18,030 bases of DNA from Pavlovales sp. CCMP2436 (GCA_026770615.1 MU631915.1:58512-76541); one strand, 5' to 3'; numbered from the stretch's first letter, positions 1 to 7,798 are shown. Translations and numbers: made by a program. The notes: generated by a model not told the origin, from the letters alone.

Positions 1-92
1 CTTCTCTCTTCTCTCTTCTCTCTTCTCTCTTCTCTCTTCTCTCTTCTCTCTTCTCTCTTCTCTCTTCTCTCTTCTCTCTTCTCTCTTCTCTG
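1..92. repeat. CTTCTCT microsatellite
   Basis: About thirteen head-to-tail copies of the 7-mer CTTCTCT run from the window edge to about base 92. On the plus strand it is an unbroken pyrimidine tract, followed by CATTGCAG at 102-109, so it could act as a polypyrimidine tract of an intron of the gene that continues at 290. That role is inference. Confidence 0.95.
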
Positions 93-289
93 TCTGCCAC
101 ATCATTGCAGAAAGGCAAGTTTTAAATGCATTACCAAAAATAATAATAATTTGTGATGTTATTCATTCTTATCATCGCTCGAGGTATTATGCTGTCTATC
201 TCACAAATTGGACATTACTTTAGGAGCCCAACCCCCCCCTCCCAACACACAAACTCGCACAAACTCACAGCCCACCCCCTCCACCCCAG

Positions 290-989
290 TCGGGCGACGC
301 GTGTCTCTTGCTGCGCCTCAACGTGGCCAACGCCAAGATGTGCGTGCGCTGGGCGGCGGAACTCGACGCACACGAGGGGGATGGAGAGAGAGGGAGAGGG
401 GCGGAAGGAAGAGGGGAGTGTGCAGACTCGGACGTAGCCTCCCCCGAGCACTTGTTGCACCCGTGGGTCGAAGCCTACGTCAGGCGGCACACGCCCCCCC
501 TCGCAGCCGCACTAGCGGGTTCAGAGGGCGCACTAGACGGTGCAGTGCGCGAGGGGGTGCAGCGCGAGCTAGCGGGCGCGGCTGACCTGCTCGCAGCACA
601 CCGGGGCCCTAGCCCTAGCCCTAGCCCTGCTTCTGGTCCTAGACCGCAGGGGAAGGGGCGTGCAGGCGGGGCAAGAGGAGGAGGAGGGGGGTTAGGAGAG
701 GGATTGGGAGGGGGGTTAGGAGAGGGAGCAGGGGGAGGTGGAGGAGGGGGGTTAGGAGGGGGGGCTGACGACGAGTTGCTTGGCCGGTACACACACCTGC
801 TCGCCATCTCCGTCGGTAATCATACTTTTAAATCACTATGAATACTAATACTGAGACTAACACTACTAATACGAATAGTACCTTTTTTTAATAATGTTGA
901 TGATAACAGGCATCTGCGTGAGGCTGAGCGTGCGCGTGCTCGGCGCAGACGTGTACGCACATCCACTCACAGGCGCGCGCCCTACGCAC

Positions 990-1053
<64 letters not shown>

Positions 1054-1055
1054 GG

Positions 1056-1096
<41 letters not shown>

Positions 1097-1627
1097 TTAT
1101 TCATTTTCGATCCATGATTCGTCATAACACTGTACGCCCACCGCTTTAACAAGAATTGCTAAGGAGAGAATTTATTTCCTGGATATTATGACTATTGATC
1201 AAAGTGCGCAGTCCTTCTGGTTCTCACACTCGTGCATACTCTTAAGAAATGTTTACAGCGTAAGATACCAAATGTGTTCAATACTTCTCAATATCATGGG
1301 TGTGCAGACCTCTCGATGCTAAAGCGGCCGCGCGCGCAACTGGCGGACAAGATCTGCCGCAACGCCCTCGCGACCACCACGCCGTGCTACGACCTGCTCG
1401 CCCTCGCCCTCGCCCTCGACGGCACGCCCGAGGGGTGCGCGCAGCCACTGCCCCCGCCGCAGCCCGCCGGTGGGGGAGGTGCAGGCGGTGCAGCAGGCGG
1501 TGCAGCAGGCAAGGGCAGGGGCGAGAATCTAGAAGTGCTGAATCGCTTCCGCACGCACGCGCCGCAGCCTTTCGAGACGGAGCACTTCCGGCGGAGAGTT
1601 GAGCGTTTGCTGCTCGGACGCTCCTAA
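290..1627 (+). CDS. Unrecognised protein, last two exons (intron 816-1307)
   Basis: This is the 3' part of a spliced gene of unknown function. A C-rich tract ending in CAG at 287-289 looks like a 3' splice site. The reading frame then opens at [20 protein letters not shown] and continues to 815, where TCG|GTAATC resembles a donor. GTGTGCAG at 1300-1307 resembles the acceptor. Joining 815 to 1308 keeps the frame (phase 1, forming a GAC codon) and gives [15 protein letters not shown] across the junction. The joined piece is 281 residues ending in TAA at 1627. It has helical, Leu/Ala-rich stretches, a Gly-rich linker of poor complexity (about 680-770), a second Gly/Ala linker (about 1465-1525) and a basic C-terminus ending VERLLLGRS. 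Upstream exons lie outside the window. I do not recognise the family. The phase match and the drop in GC inside the intron support the model. Confidence 0.6.
986..1102. repeat. TA / TATG microsatellite inside the intron
   Basis: Long runs of TA with TATG and CATATG interruptions lie inside the proposed intron 816-1307. The tract is self-complementary and prone to slippage. The Tyr/Ile-repeat reading frames over it are artefacts. Confidence 0.95.
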
Positions 1628-1702
1628 TTTCACTAATTTGGATGCGTCAAACTACCGAGCCATCAAGACTGAGTAGACTAGCTATATATAGTTACTCTAT
1701 AG

Positions 1703-1708
1703 AATAAA
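1703..1708 (+). terminator. AATAAA poly(A) signal
   Basis: A canonical AATAAA lies 76 bases after the TAA stop at 1625-1627, in AT-rich sequence, at the expected distance for 3' end formation of the two-exon gene. Confidence 0.5.
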
Positions 1709-1717
1709 GTTCACCCT

Positions 1718-1843
1718 CTAAAAACAGCTATATATAAACTATAATACATTATTCCAGCAGATCATCTCCCTACACACCCACTAAAAACAACTATATATAA
1801 ACTATAATATATTATTCCAGCAGATCATCTCCCTAAACACCCT
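1718..1843. repeat. Two tandem 63-bp repeats
   Basis: 1718-1780 and 1781-1843 are near-identical direct copies beginning CTAAAAACA and containing CAGCAGATCATCTCCCTA. The second half of each unit overlaps the start of the dispersed module that follows at 1817, so the tandem arose after the module inserted or together with it. Confidence 0.9.
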
Positions 1844-2002
1844 TGCCCGGGCACACTACCATAGATCCATCGGCACGCGCGGTGGCGCCCAAGCCAGCGC
1901 AGCCGACTAAGGCACGCAGCAAGCAATGGGCGACGCAGTGCTCAGACCAGCACAATATTTAAAACAGTCAGACGCCAGCTTGAATCCCTATCATAAATAT
2001 AT
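1817..2002 (+). mobile_element. Dispersed copy of the 3' module of the 3849-4781 element
   Basis: This stretch matches 4637-4823 almost base for base. It starts at CCAGCAGATCATCTCCC, passes through GGCAATGGGCGACGCAG and ends in the shared 3' terminus AATCCCTATCATAAATATA. It carries small differences (for example CACGCGCGGT for CACGGCGGT) that break the reading frame. It is therefore a 5'-truncated, non-coding copy of the element at 3849-4823. Confidence 0.85.
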
Positions 2003-2353
2003 TATTAACGTGCCTGGGCCCTGGCCCTGGGAGAGTTCTGTCTAGCCTCTGACGGTGTGACAAGTCAAGTCACTCAAGCTGATCCACTTCAAATCCAATT
2101 CTTGGTCCTTCACGCCGGTGGGCACCCTTTGCTTCAGAGTTAAGTCGGTTTGGCCCCGCACTTCCCTTCCCAGGCGATTGAGACTTCGGATTGAAAAGAT
2201 CGTCGTCTCTAAGCGAGCTGTCACAGGACACGTCATTCTAAAATTATGACTATATTTAGCACATCAAGGACTTCAGTCTTCACTGCCGCAGGCGAAGCAC
2301 TTGCTTGATATATCTCGGAATCTCTATACAGGAAGCTCCCAGGCGGGGCGGCG
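2003..2353. other. Intergenic, 3' flank of the SET gene
   Basis: No convincing coding signal is seen. It holds a short GGCCCTGGCCCTGGG direct repeat near 2017 and the AT-rich 3' flank of the minus-strand SET gene. I see no AATAAA downstream of that gene here. Confidence 0.5.
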
Positions 2354-3196
2354 CTACAACCAGTACTTGAAGTTGAATTTGGAGGCAGCCTGCCTATGGG
2401 TGAGCGACTCCTTCTCCTGGTACTTGGTGTAGTCGACCGTGCACTCCTCGCCCCTGCGCAGGCGCCTTCCCGCCACGATGGTGTTTGTCGCCGCGTCGTA
2501 GGTACACGTGGGCCCGCTGCCGTCGCCATCGGCGACATGGTTGAGAAAAGAGATGAGCGGTAAGGCCTGCTCGTAGTCGGTGGGCACGAGGCAGTTGCCT
2601 TTCGCGTCGAAGCCGTCGAAGAGCTCGTGGATGGTCTGCCGCACACCCGGCCGTAGCGTGGCCAAGGCGATGCGCGGGATCGCCTTCGCGTACGCGGATT
2701 CGCACTGACAAATTCGCGTGCCCCTTTGGATATCACGTACAGCGATGAGACCCACGCCAAATCTTCCCACGCCTGGGCGCACGTAGATATCAGATAGACT
2801 GCGCGGGCGCACAAAGGAGGCGCTGCCAAACAGGGCGAGCGGCGCGCCGACAACAGCCGCCGCGATCGGTGCAAAGGTCTCCGCGGCGGTGTGCGTGTGC
2901 AGCAGCGCCTCGGCGGCCACGCGCGCCGCGTCGGCGATCGCCGCCGGGTCTGCGATCGCCTCCGCTAGCACCATCGCCGGCGCGGCGCGCGCGGTGCGGA
3001 AAAGCCCACGCGCCCGCACGGTGCTCGCCCTCGTCGCCAGCGGCACCCGCAGGCCCACCGTCACGCCCGGCGCGGTACGCACGGTGCGGAAAGGCCGGCG
3101 CGCCTGCAAGGTGATCGCCCTTGTCAGCGGCGGCGGCACCTGCAGGCCCGCTGCTACGCCCGCCCACAGGCAGCAGATCATGCCGGCTGACTTCAT
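2354..3196 (-). CDS. SET-domain protein, putative lysine methyltransferase
   Basis: Single-exon reading frame of 280 residues, starting at the first ATG (3196) and ending TAG at 2354. SET domains transfer a methyl group from S-adenosylmethionine to lysine. The visible SET landmarks are the N-terminal strand GRFGVGLIAVRDIQRGTRI (residues about 144-162), the ISFLNH motif (215-220) that contributes the NH of the SAM pocket, and GEECTVDYTKY (249-259) with the usual catalytic-type tyrosine. The spacing resembles compact SET proteins of the SETD/RLSMT type that lack a flanking post-SET cysteine cluster. Residues 1-18 (CCLWAGVAAG core) look like a short signal or organelle-targeting sequence. Residues about 18-78 contain a duplicated unit of about 30 residues (TRAxTxxARxxFRTxRxAP), rich in Arg and Ala. 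The substrate cannot be inferred; histone and non-histone targets are both possible. Confidence 0.85.
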   Translation of the reverse strand: MKSAGMICCLWAGVAAGLQVPPPLTRAITLQARRPFRTVRTAPGVTVGLRVPLATRASTVRARGLFRTARAAPAMVLAEAIADPAAIADAARVAAEALLHTHTAAETFAPIAAAVVGAPLALFGSASFVRPRSLSDIYVRPGVGRFGVGLIAVRDIQRGTRICQCESAYAKAIPRIALATLRPGVRQTIHELFDGFDAKGNCLVPTDYEQALPLISFLNHVADGDGSGPTCTYDAATNTIVAGRRLRRGEECTVDYTKYQEKESLTHRQAASKFNFKYWL

Positions 3197-3355
3197 CGCT
3201 CGATAAAAACCCGTTTTCAAAGCCAATACAGCAAGGAAGCGATCGATGGCGTTGGCCTACGCGCTGATCTCATTCTCAAACCTTATTTCGAGTTTTGCAT
3301 GCCTAACTCACTATAGTTTAAGTTAGTCATACTCTGAGAGATAGATTTCGAGTTA

Positions 3356-3381
3356 TATGTAATTATATATATAATTACATA
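3356..3381. repeat. Perfect 26-bp AT palindrome
   Basis: TATGTAATTATA and its exact reverse complement meet at TA, giving a 26-bp perfect palindrome 18 bp outside the left terminal inverted repeat of the 3400-5562 segment. Confidence 0.9.
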
Positions 3382-3399
3382 AAATGCACTGATTATTAT

Positions 3400-3428
3400 G
3401 CCAGCCCGAACCCCCCTACATTAATATA
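3400..3428 (+). repeat. Left 29-bp terminal inverted repeat
   Basis: Exact inverted match to 5534-5562, including the run of six C. The inner sequence diverges after ATTAATATA. Confidence 0.9.
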
Positions 3429-3625
3429 TGGCTAGGTAAAGCCCTGCATGTGCCCCCTTCGTAGGACAGCAGCTGAACGTCTCTCTGCGCGGAGGCCTCC
3501 TCGACGCATACGGCGACATTGCCGTCGCCGCAGCGTGGACAGGCAACCAGGAGTCGATCTTCCGCCCTGATCCGATCGTGCAAACTATTGAGATGCAAGC
3601 GGTGTTGAACACAAGCACGAGCTAA

Positions 3626-3729
3626 GAGAGGATCAGAGTCCGAGACGCGTGAGCGTCGAAGGCAGCTAGAGAGGATCAGAGTCCGAGACGCGTGAGCGTC
3701 GAAGGCAGCTAGAGAGAGAGAGAGAGAGC
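3626..3729. repeat. Two 43-bp tandem repeats plus (AG)n
   Basis: 3626-3668 and 3669-3711 are identical 43-bp units containing GATCAGAGTCCGAGACGCG. An AG dinucleotide run follows to about 3729. Confidence 0.9.
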
Positions 3730-3848
3730 TATGAGGTGAGCTACGAAGAGTCACGATGCAGAGAGCTGCAGTAAAGAGCTGAGAGGCGGCGCTGAAGCTG
3801 TGTCACAAGATCTCTTAGTAAGTAAGAGAACCTGATGAAATGCGATGA

Positions 3849-4781
3849 ACAGGCAACGAAGCAGCCGTAGAAGACTCGAGAAGGGGCCGGGATATTTCAA
3901 TCCCGGGCAGTCCGATATGGTACCAGACAGAACCCAGGAGTAGGCTCCCGACACAAACGCTTGCCAGCGCGATCAAGGACGTCGGCGGCTACGCAGTCGC
4001 AGAGGACTCCGCCTTCTTCTCATCCGTTCTCCCGCCAGCCGCCATCGCAGCCGCACAGGCGCAGGCAGCGCTGACCGGCCAGACGCACAGACTCCGCGTC
4101 ATCACGCCGGACGTCGCCGTGTGCGTCGATCCAGCGAGGGGTCGGCTGCAGCTAATAGAGATTAAGACTATCGCATTCTGCCCAAGCTATTACGCTGACA
4201 ATAATGTTGCCCTCCCCCCCGGCGTCGCGCGCCGGGCAAGGCCCCTCGAGGCCGAGTATCCCAGGAAAGCTCGTGCCCAGGACAGGGTATTCGGCCTCGC
4301 GTTACCCGGCCCCCGCCTAAACGGCCCGAACGCCAGCATCGGCCCGATCGAGGCCAAGCTCAACACCGTCAAGCCGATCCGCGGGATCATCATCGGCGCT
4401 TTTGATGAGGTCAGCGCCGACACGCGATCGCTCGTCAAAGAAATCGCGGCGCAGGGAGGCCGCAAGATGTACGCGCTGATGGGCGTGAGTCCGATGGAGG
4501 CGGCCGCGCGCATGAAGAAGCAGCTCATTGACACGACCGGTACAATCGCGGCACGCGGCCATGCGCAGCTGCTGCTCGCGCGCTTGAGCGCGCTGGCCCC
4601 GATCGCTGCCCAGCGTAGGAACACGACAAACAGCAACCAGCAGATCATCTCCCTAAACGCCCTTGCCCGGGCACACTACCGGAGATCCATCGGCACGGCG
4701 GTGGCGCCCAAGCCAGCGCAGCCGACTAAGCCACGCAGCAGGCAATGGGCGACGCAGCGCTCAGACCAGCACAACATTTAG
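3849..4781 (+). pseudogene. Mobile-element ORF fragment with PD-(D/E)XK-like motif
   Basis: The frame is open from just after a TGA at 3846-3848 to TAG at 4779-4781, about 310 residues, but has no in-frame ATG before the conserved part, so the 5' end is missing or spliced. The readable core contains VITPDVAVCVDP followed after a short gap by LQLIEIKTI, that is PD-x15-EIK, the pattern of PD-(D/E)XK metal-dependent nucleases. It continues with a basic segment (PRKARAQDR) and a strand-rich block RGIIIGAFDEVSADTRSLV, then a basic Pro/Gln-rich tail. PD-(D/E)XK domains serve as endonucleases in some non-LTR retrotransposons and as nuclease or transposase parts in other elements. The last 48 codons and the 40 bases after the stop recur as truncated copies elsewhere, supporting mobile-element origin. 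No reverse transcriptase, RNase H or CCHC knuckle is visible. The nuclease assignment is inferred from the motif only. Confidence 0.55.
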
Positions 4782-4827
4782 AACAGTCAGACGCCAGCTT
4801 GAATCCCTATCATAAATATATGGCTAG

Positions 4828-4973
4828 GAGATCCATCGGCACGCGCGGTGGCGCCCAAGCCAGCGCAGCCGACTAAGGCACGCAGCAGGCAATGAGCGAC
4901 GCAGCGCTCAGACCAGCACAACATTCAGAACAGTCAGATGCCAGCTTAAATCCCTATCATAAATATATGGCTA
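4828..4973 (+). mobile_element. Head-to-tail truncated copy of the 3' module
   Basis: It starts GAGATCCATCGGCACG, directly after the TATATGGCTAG that ends the first copy, and repeats 4682-4826 with a few substitutions up to the same terminus AAATATATGGCTA. The 5' end is cut much closer to the 3' end than in the copy at 1817, while the 3' end is the same. Confidence 0.85.
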
Positions 4974-5331
4974 AAGATTTCATAGCGATTTATTATTCAG
5001 CGCGCAGGGCCGACGTGAAGGCTGTTAAGGGCGCGCCACAGGCGAGCTTCCAGGCAGGGTCGTTCGCATGATTGTTTATTCCAAAATGGACAGATTTGGA
5101 GAAATTGCCGCTGGACCGCGCGCTAGCGCGGGCGCGCTGGCGTCTTTTTGGGCGATGCGAGTCGTTCGGAGGTGCAACCCTAATCTCGAGAGGAAGCGCA
5201 CGTCGCACGTGAAGGTTCAAATTTCAAACTTTCAAAAGTTGACAGTGAGATCATCCACTGCGACAGCACACGGTCTGGGCCGAACATTCCTTTACAGTTT
5301 TAAAAGTTGCCAGTGAAGGTATCAAGCGCAG

Positions 5332-5434
5332 TTGAGGCTGAGCTTCTTCGCAAATTACATTTTTTGTATGTAATTTGCTAAGAAGCTCAGCCTCAAGCTC
5401 AAAATTCGCCCTTCTTATTGCCCGCGATCCCCTG
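5332..5434 (-). mobile_element. Hairpin/MITE-like element, copy 1
   Basis: 5332-5360 and 5368-5396 form a 29-bp inverted repeat with one mismatch and a 7-base T-rich loop. Read on the minus strand, 5434 down to 5332 begins CAGGGGATCGCGGGCAATAA and is similar to 15599-15670 (CAGGGGATCGCAAGCAATAA, then GAAGGCGA, TTTTGAGCTT, AGGCTGAGCTTCTTAGC). The two are therefore copies of one short non-autonomous element. The CAGGGG end is hAT-like, but no 8-bp target duplication is evident. Confidence 0.6.
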
Positions 5435-5533
5435 AATATAATATATGCATATGCGTATGCATATGCATATAAACGTTTATTTATAAATAACTTTATTTAT
5501 TTATTTCAAAACGAGGTAAAATTATTTTCATTT

Positions 5534-5562
5534 TATATTAATGTAGGGGGGTTCGGGCTGGC
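5534..5562 (-). repeat. Right 29-bp terminal inverted repeat
   Basis: Exact reverse complement of 3400-3428, ending GGGGGGTTCGGGCTGGC. The host sequence resumes at GGTACGTTT. Confidence 0.9.
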
Positions 5563-5810
5563 GGTACGTTTCAAGTTCAAGTCAGGCTGATCTAAGCGCT
5601 CTGACGCAGGCTCCTACGCGCTACGCCGAAGTGGGGAGCTGGTAGAAGTGGTGGATGATGAGGAAGCCGATCTATTTGCGGTAGTTGTAGTTGTGTTACT
5701 ACGGCGTAGGGCCTCGTCAGGGTTTGGCGGTCTGTTATGTCAAACAATAGCTAGCATGTAGTTCTGCGCGACAAGAGTGCTCGGCTCGGGAGATCTGATG
5801 CGAGGTCCTC
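5563..5810. other. Spacer with a decayed duplicate of the neighbouring exon end
   Basis: There is no clear gene. On the minus strand, about 5770 down to 5737 reads LVAQNYMLAIV then TGA, a diverged copy of the PVAQNLLLATVA end of the exon at 5811. 5640-5700 is low-complexity and would read Ser/Thr-rich on the minus strand. Confidence 0.45.
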
Positions 5811-5992
5811 TTATGCGACAGTAGCTAGGAGGAGGTTCTGCGCGACGGGCCGCAGCTCGACGTTGATCATCGGCGGTGATTTATTGCGGACGAGGTTTGA
5901 AACTGCCGCCGCGATCGGCGTGATGGCGGGGAGCAGCCGGGAGACATCATGGCCCTGAGACATATCAATGAGACGGGTGGCTTGGCGGCAGG
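5811..5992 (-). CDS. Probable terminal exon, unrecognised protein
   Basis: On the minus strand a good coding stretch begins after GCGTGCGCGCAG (a plausible acceptor ending at 5993). It reads CRQATRLIDMSQGHDVSRLL, PAITPIAAAVSNLVR, then PPMINVELRPVAQNLLLAT, and stops with TAA at 5811. Composition and codon use look genuine, with mixed hydrophobic and charged residues and third-position GC. Upstream exons would lie across the F-box gene on the opposite strand, or the piece is a transposed gene end. The last dozen codons recur just downstream (5737-5770), which favours a repeated-element origin. The family is not recognised. Confidence 0.35.
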
Positions 5993-6090
5993 CTGCGCGC
6001 ACGCCTATTGTTGTCATCATTTTCAAAACAGATAAATCGCCGAAAAGACCGAAAAGGCACAGGTGTACCCGCCTCGAAGACGAGAGCGAG

Positions 6091-7185
6091 ATGACGGACG
6101 AGGGCAAGTCGCCGCTGCTCCGCACGCTCCCCAGCGACCTGCTCGGCGCCGTGCTCAAGCTCCTCGACGAGGCCGACCTCCCGTGCGCCCGGTTCGCGTG
6201 CAGGGCCTTCCGCGACCACTCGAGCCCGGCACAGAAGATGAAGGACTTCCTCCGCACGCGCGCACTCGCTGTGTTCGCGTGCGAGCGCATGGCGGGGTTC
6301 ATCATCGACGAGGATGTACAGGGGTGGAGCATGCTCACTATCGCCGCGTCCGTGGGCTGCGTGGGCGTCCTTGCGGAGCTGGTCGATAACCGGCAGTGCG
6401 GGTACATCGCAGAGGCGTGCGCGGCTGCTGTTGGTGCGGGGCAAGGGGACGCGCTAATATGGCTGCGCTCTCGCAGGTGCCCATGGAACAGCCTGACCTG
6501 CTCTGAGGCTGCTTGGGGAGGGCACTTAGAGGTACTGCGGTACGCGCACAATCATGGCTGCTCATGGAGCAGCAACACCTGCGAGAGGGCTGCCCAGGGA
6601 GGGCATGTCGAGGTACTGCGCTACGCACACGAGCACGGCTGCCCGTGGGAGAGTGGCACCTGCGATATGGCTGCTGAGGGAGAGAACCTCGAGGTACTGC
6701 GCGACGCGCACGAGCATGGCTGTAAGTGGGACAGCGACCTCTGCAAGTATGCTGCTGAGGAAGGGCATCTCGAGGTGCTGCGCTACGCGCACGAGCATGG
6801 CTGTGAGTGGGACAGCGACACCTGTAAGTATGCTGCTCAGGGAGGGCACCTCGAGGTGCTGCGCTACGCGCACGAGCACGGCTGCCCATGGAGCGAGCAG
6901 ACCACCGCGAGGGCTGCTCGAGGAGGGCACCTCGAGGTGCTACGGTACGCGTTGGAGTGCGGCTGCCCGTTGGCGTGGGATATCCTCGAGACGGCAGTGC
7001 ACTATGGGCACGCCGAGATGGTGGAATACTTGATGATGCGACTAGAACTCTGGGCAGCGGGAAAGTGCTGCTGCGCGGCCCGCGTTATGCACCTAGCCCG
7101 CGAGCTGCTGTTGGAATCACGAACAAAAATCACACTAGCTGTAGCAGTAGTAGCACCAATTTTTTTTTTTTTTTTTTTTTTTTAA
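6091..7185 (+). CDS. F-box and ankyrin-repeat protein
   Basis: 364 residues from the ATG at 6091. In-frame sequence continues upstream to 5968 but overlaps the opposite-strand exon and lacks protein character. Residues about 10-50 (LRTLPSDLLGAVLKLLDEA, then CARFACRAFRD) match the F-box, which binds Skp1 in SCF ubiquitin ligases. From residue 130 there are seven units of exactly 27 residues (81 bp each, 6478-7044) of the form CPWxSxTCxxAAxGGHLEVLRYAHEHG, a divergent ankyrin type abundant in algal, oomycete and giant-virus genomes. A plausible role is a substrate adaptor, with ankyrin repeats choosing the target. The C-terminus is odd: after ITLAVAVVAPI the frame runs into a 24-T tract, giving poly-Phe before TAA, so the natural end may have been altered by an insertion there. 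The domain call is firm; the target is unknown. Confidence 0.85.
   Translation: MTDEGKSPLLRTLPSDLLGAVLKLLDEADLPCARFACRAFRDHSSPAQKMKDFLRTRALAVFACERMAGFIIDEDVQGWSMLTIAASVGCVGVLAELVDNRQCGYIAEACAAAVGAGQGDALIWLRSRRCPWNSLTCSEAAWGGHLEVLRYAHNHGCSWSSNTCERAAQGGHVEVLRYAHEHGCPWESGTCDMAAEGENLEVLRDAHEHGCKWDSDLCKYAAEEGHLEVLRYAHEHGCEWDSDTCKYAAQGGHLEVLRYAHEHGCPWSEQTTARAARGGHLEVLRYALECGCPLAWDILETAVHYGHAEMVEYLMMRLELWAAGKCCCAARVMHLARELLLESRTKITLAVAVVAPIFFFFFFF
7160..7183. repeat. 24-T homopolymer tract
   Basis: An unbroken run of 24 T sits inside the last codons of the F-box/ankyrin frame. On the minus strand it is a 24-A tract, as left by reverse-transcribed polyadenylated RNA, so sequence to its right could be a retroposed insert. 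This is inference; no flanking duplication was found. Confidence 0.8.
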
Positions 7186-7368
7186 TACAAATAGTTCTTT
7201 TAGTTTTAACGCCTCCCTGCTTGCATACCCTGGTCGGGGGTGTAGGGGCATGGTGCCTGTACTCCGACGGCTGAGGCAAGGTAAACATCTGAAGCGTTTA
7301 CCGACAGTTGAGCGAGTACTCTTAGTTAGATTTACTGCGGGCCCGCTGCCATAGACGATGTGCACCGC

Positions 7369-7374
7369 AATAAA
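7369..7374 (+). terminator. AATAAA, possible poly(A) signal
   Basis: GCAATAAAAATACG lies about 185 bases after the F-box/ankyrin stop. It is further than usual, so only a candidate. Confidence 0.25.
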
Positions 7375-7514
7375 AATACGATCCGTAACATTTCTCAACT
7401 TTCCCAGTGCCGACCGTGTTACGCCGCAAGAGGCTTCCCCGCGCGTAAGCAGTTTGGACCCGTTGCTTCTCGCGCTGGGCCTCCTACACGTAGCGGCGCG
7501 TGTAGCAGGCCAAC

Positions 7515-7798
7515 TCCGGTCGCAAAACTCGCCGCCATCGGTGCGCACGAGGGGCCTTTCTCCTACGACCAGAGCATGCCACGCCGCCAAGGGCTCGGGC
7601 GCAGGCAGAAGGGTGGTAGCAAGCAGCGGCTCATTCTTAGCACAACTCGGAGCAGCGGCTCGCGGCGCAGGGGATAAGCCACGACCGGTCGCAAAACTCG
7701 CCGGCGTCGATGCACTGACTGGTCCTCAGCGCCGACGACCAGAGCATGTCACGCAGGCGCGCGCTCGACGGCGGCAAGAAGGGTGGCAGCAAGAACCT
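7515..7798. repeat. Partial tandem duplication of a gene 5' end (period about 169 bp)
   Basis: 7515-7628 and 7684-7798 share CCGGTCGCAAAACTCGCC, then ACGACCAGAGCATG followed by a basic N-terminus (MPRRQGLGRRQKGGSK in the first copy, MSRRRALDGGKKGGSK in the second). The leader plus first codons of the next gene have thus been duplicated and have diverged. Confidence 0.75.

Larger units (their letters stand above)
3400..5562. mobile_element. Segment bounded by perfect 29-bp inverted repeats
   Basis: 3400-3428 (starting GCCAGCCCGAACCCCCC) is repeated exactly and in inverted orientation at 5534-5562. The 2163 bp between holds a 5'-incomplete reading frame with a nuclease-like motif (3849-4781), a second copy of its 3' end (4828-4973), a tandem 43-bp repeat and a hairpin element near the right end. 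No matching target duplication is seen immediately outside the two repeats (TTAT left, GGTA right). This could be a DNA transposon or a composite of a retroelement inside a terminal-inverted-repeat element. Without a full transposase I cannot choose. Confidence 0.6.

Noticed and set aside
894..1127. Open frame of Tyr/Ile repeats
   Set aside because: It is the translation of a TA microsatellite inside a proposed intron.
3390..5572. Target-site duplication flanking the 29-bp inverted repeats
   Set aside because: The immediate flanks (TTAT on the left, GGTA on the right) do not match over more than a base or two.
5968..6090. Upstream ATG at 5968 as start of the F-box/ankyrin protein
   Set aside because: The added residues have no protein character and cover a better exon on the opposite strand. 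The ATG at 6091 lies just before the F-box.
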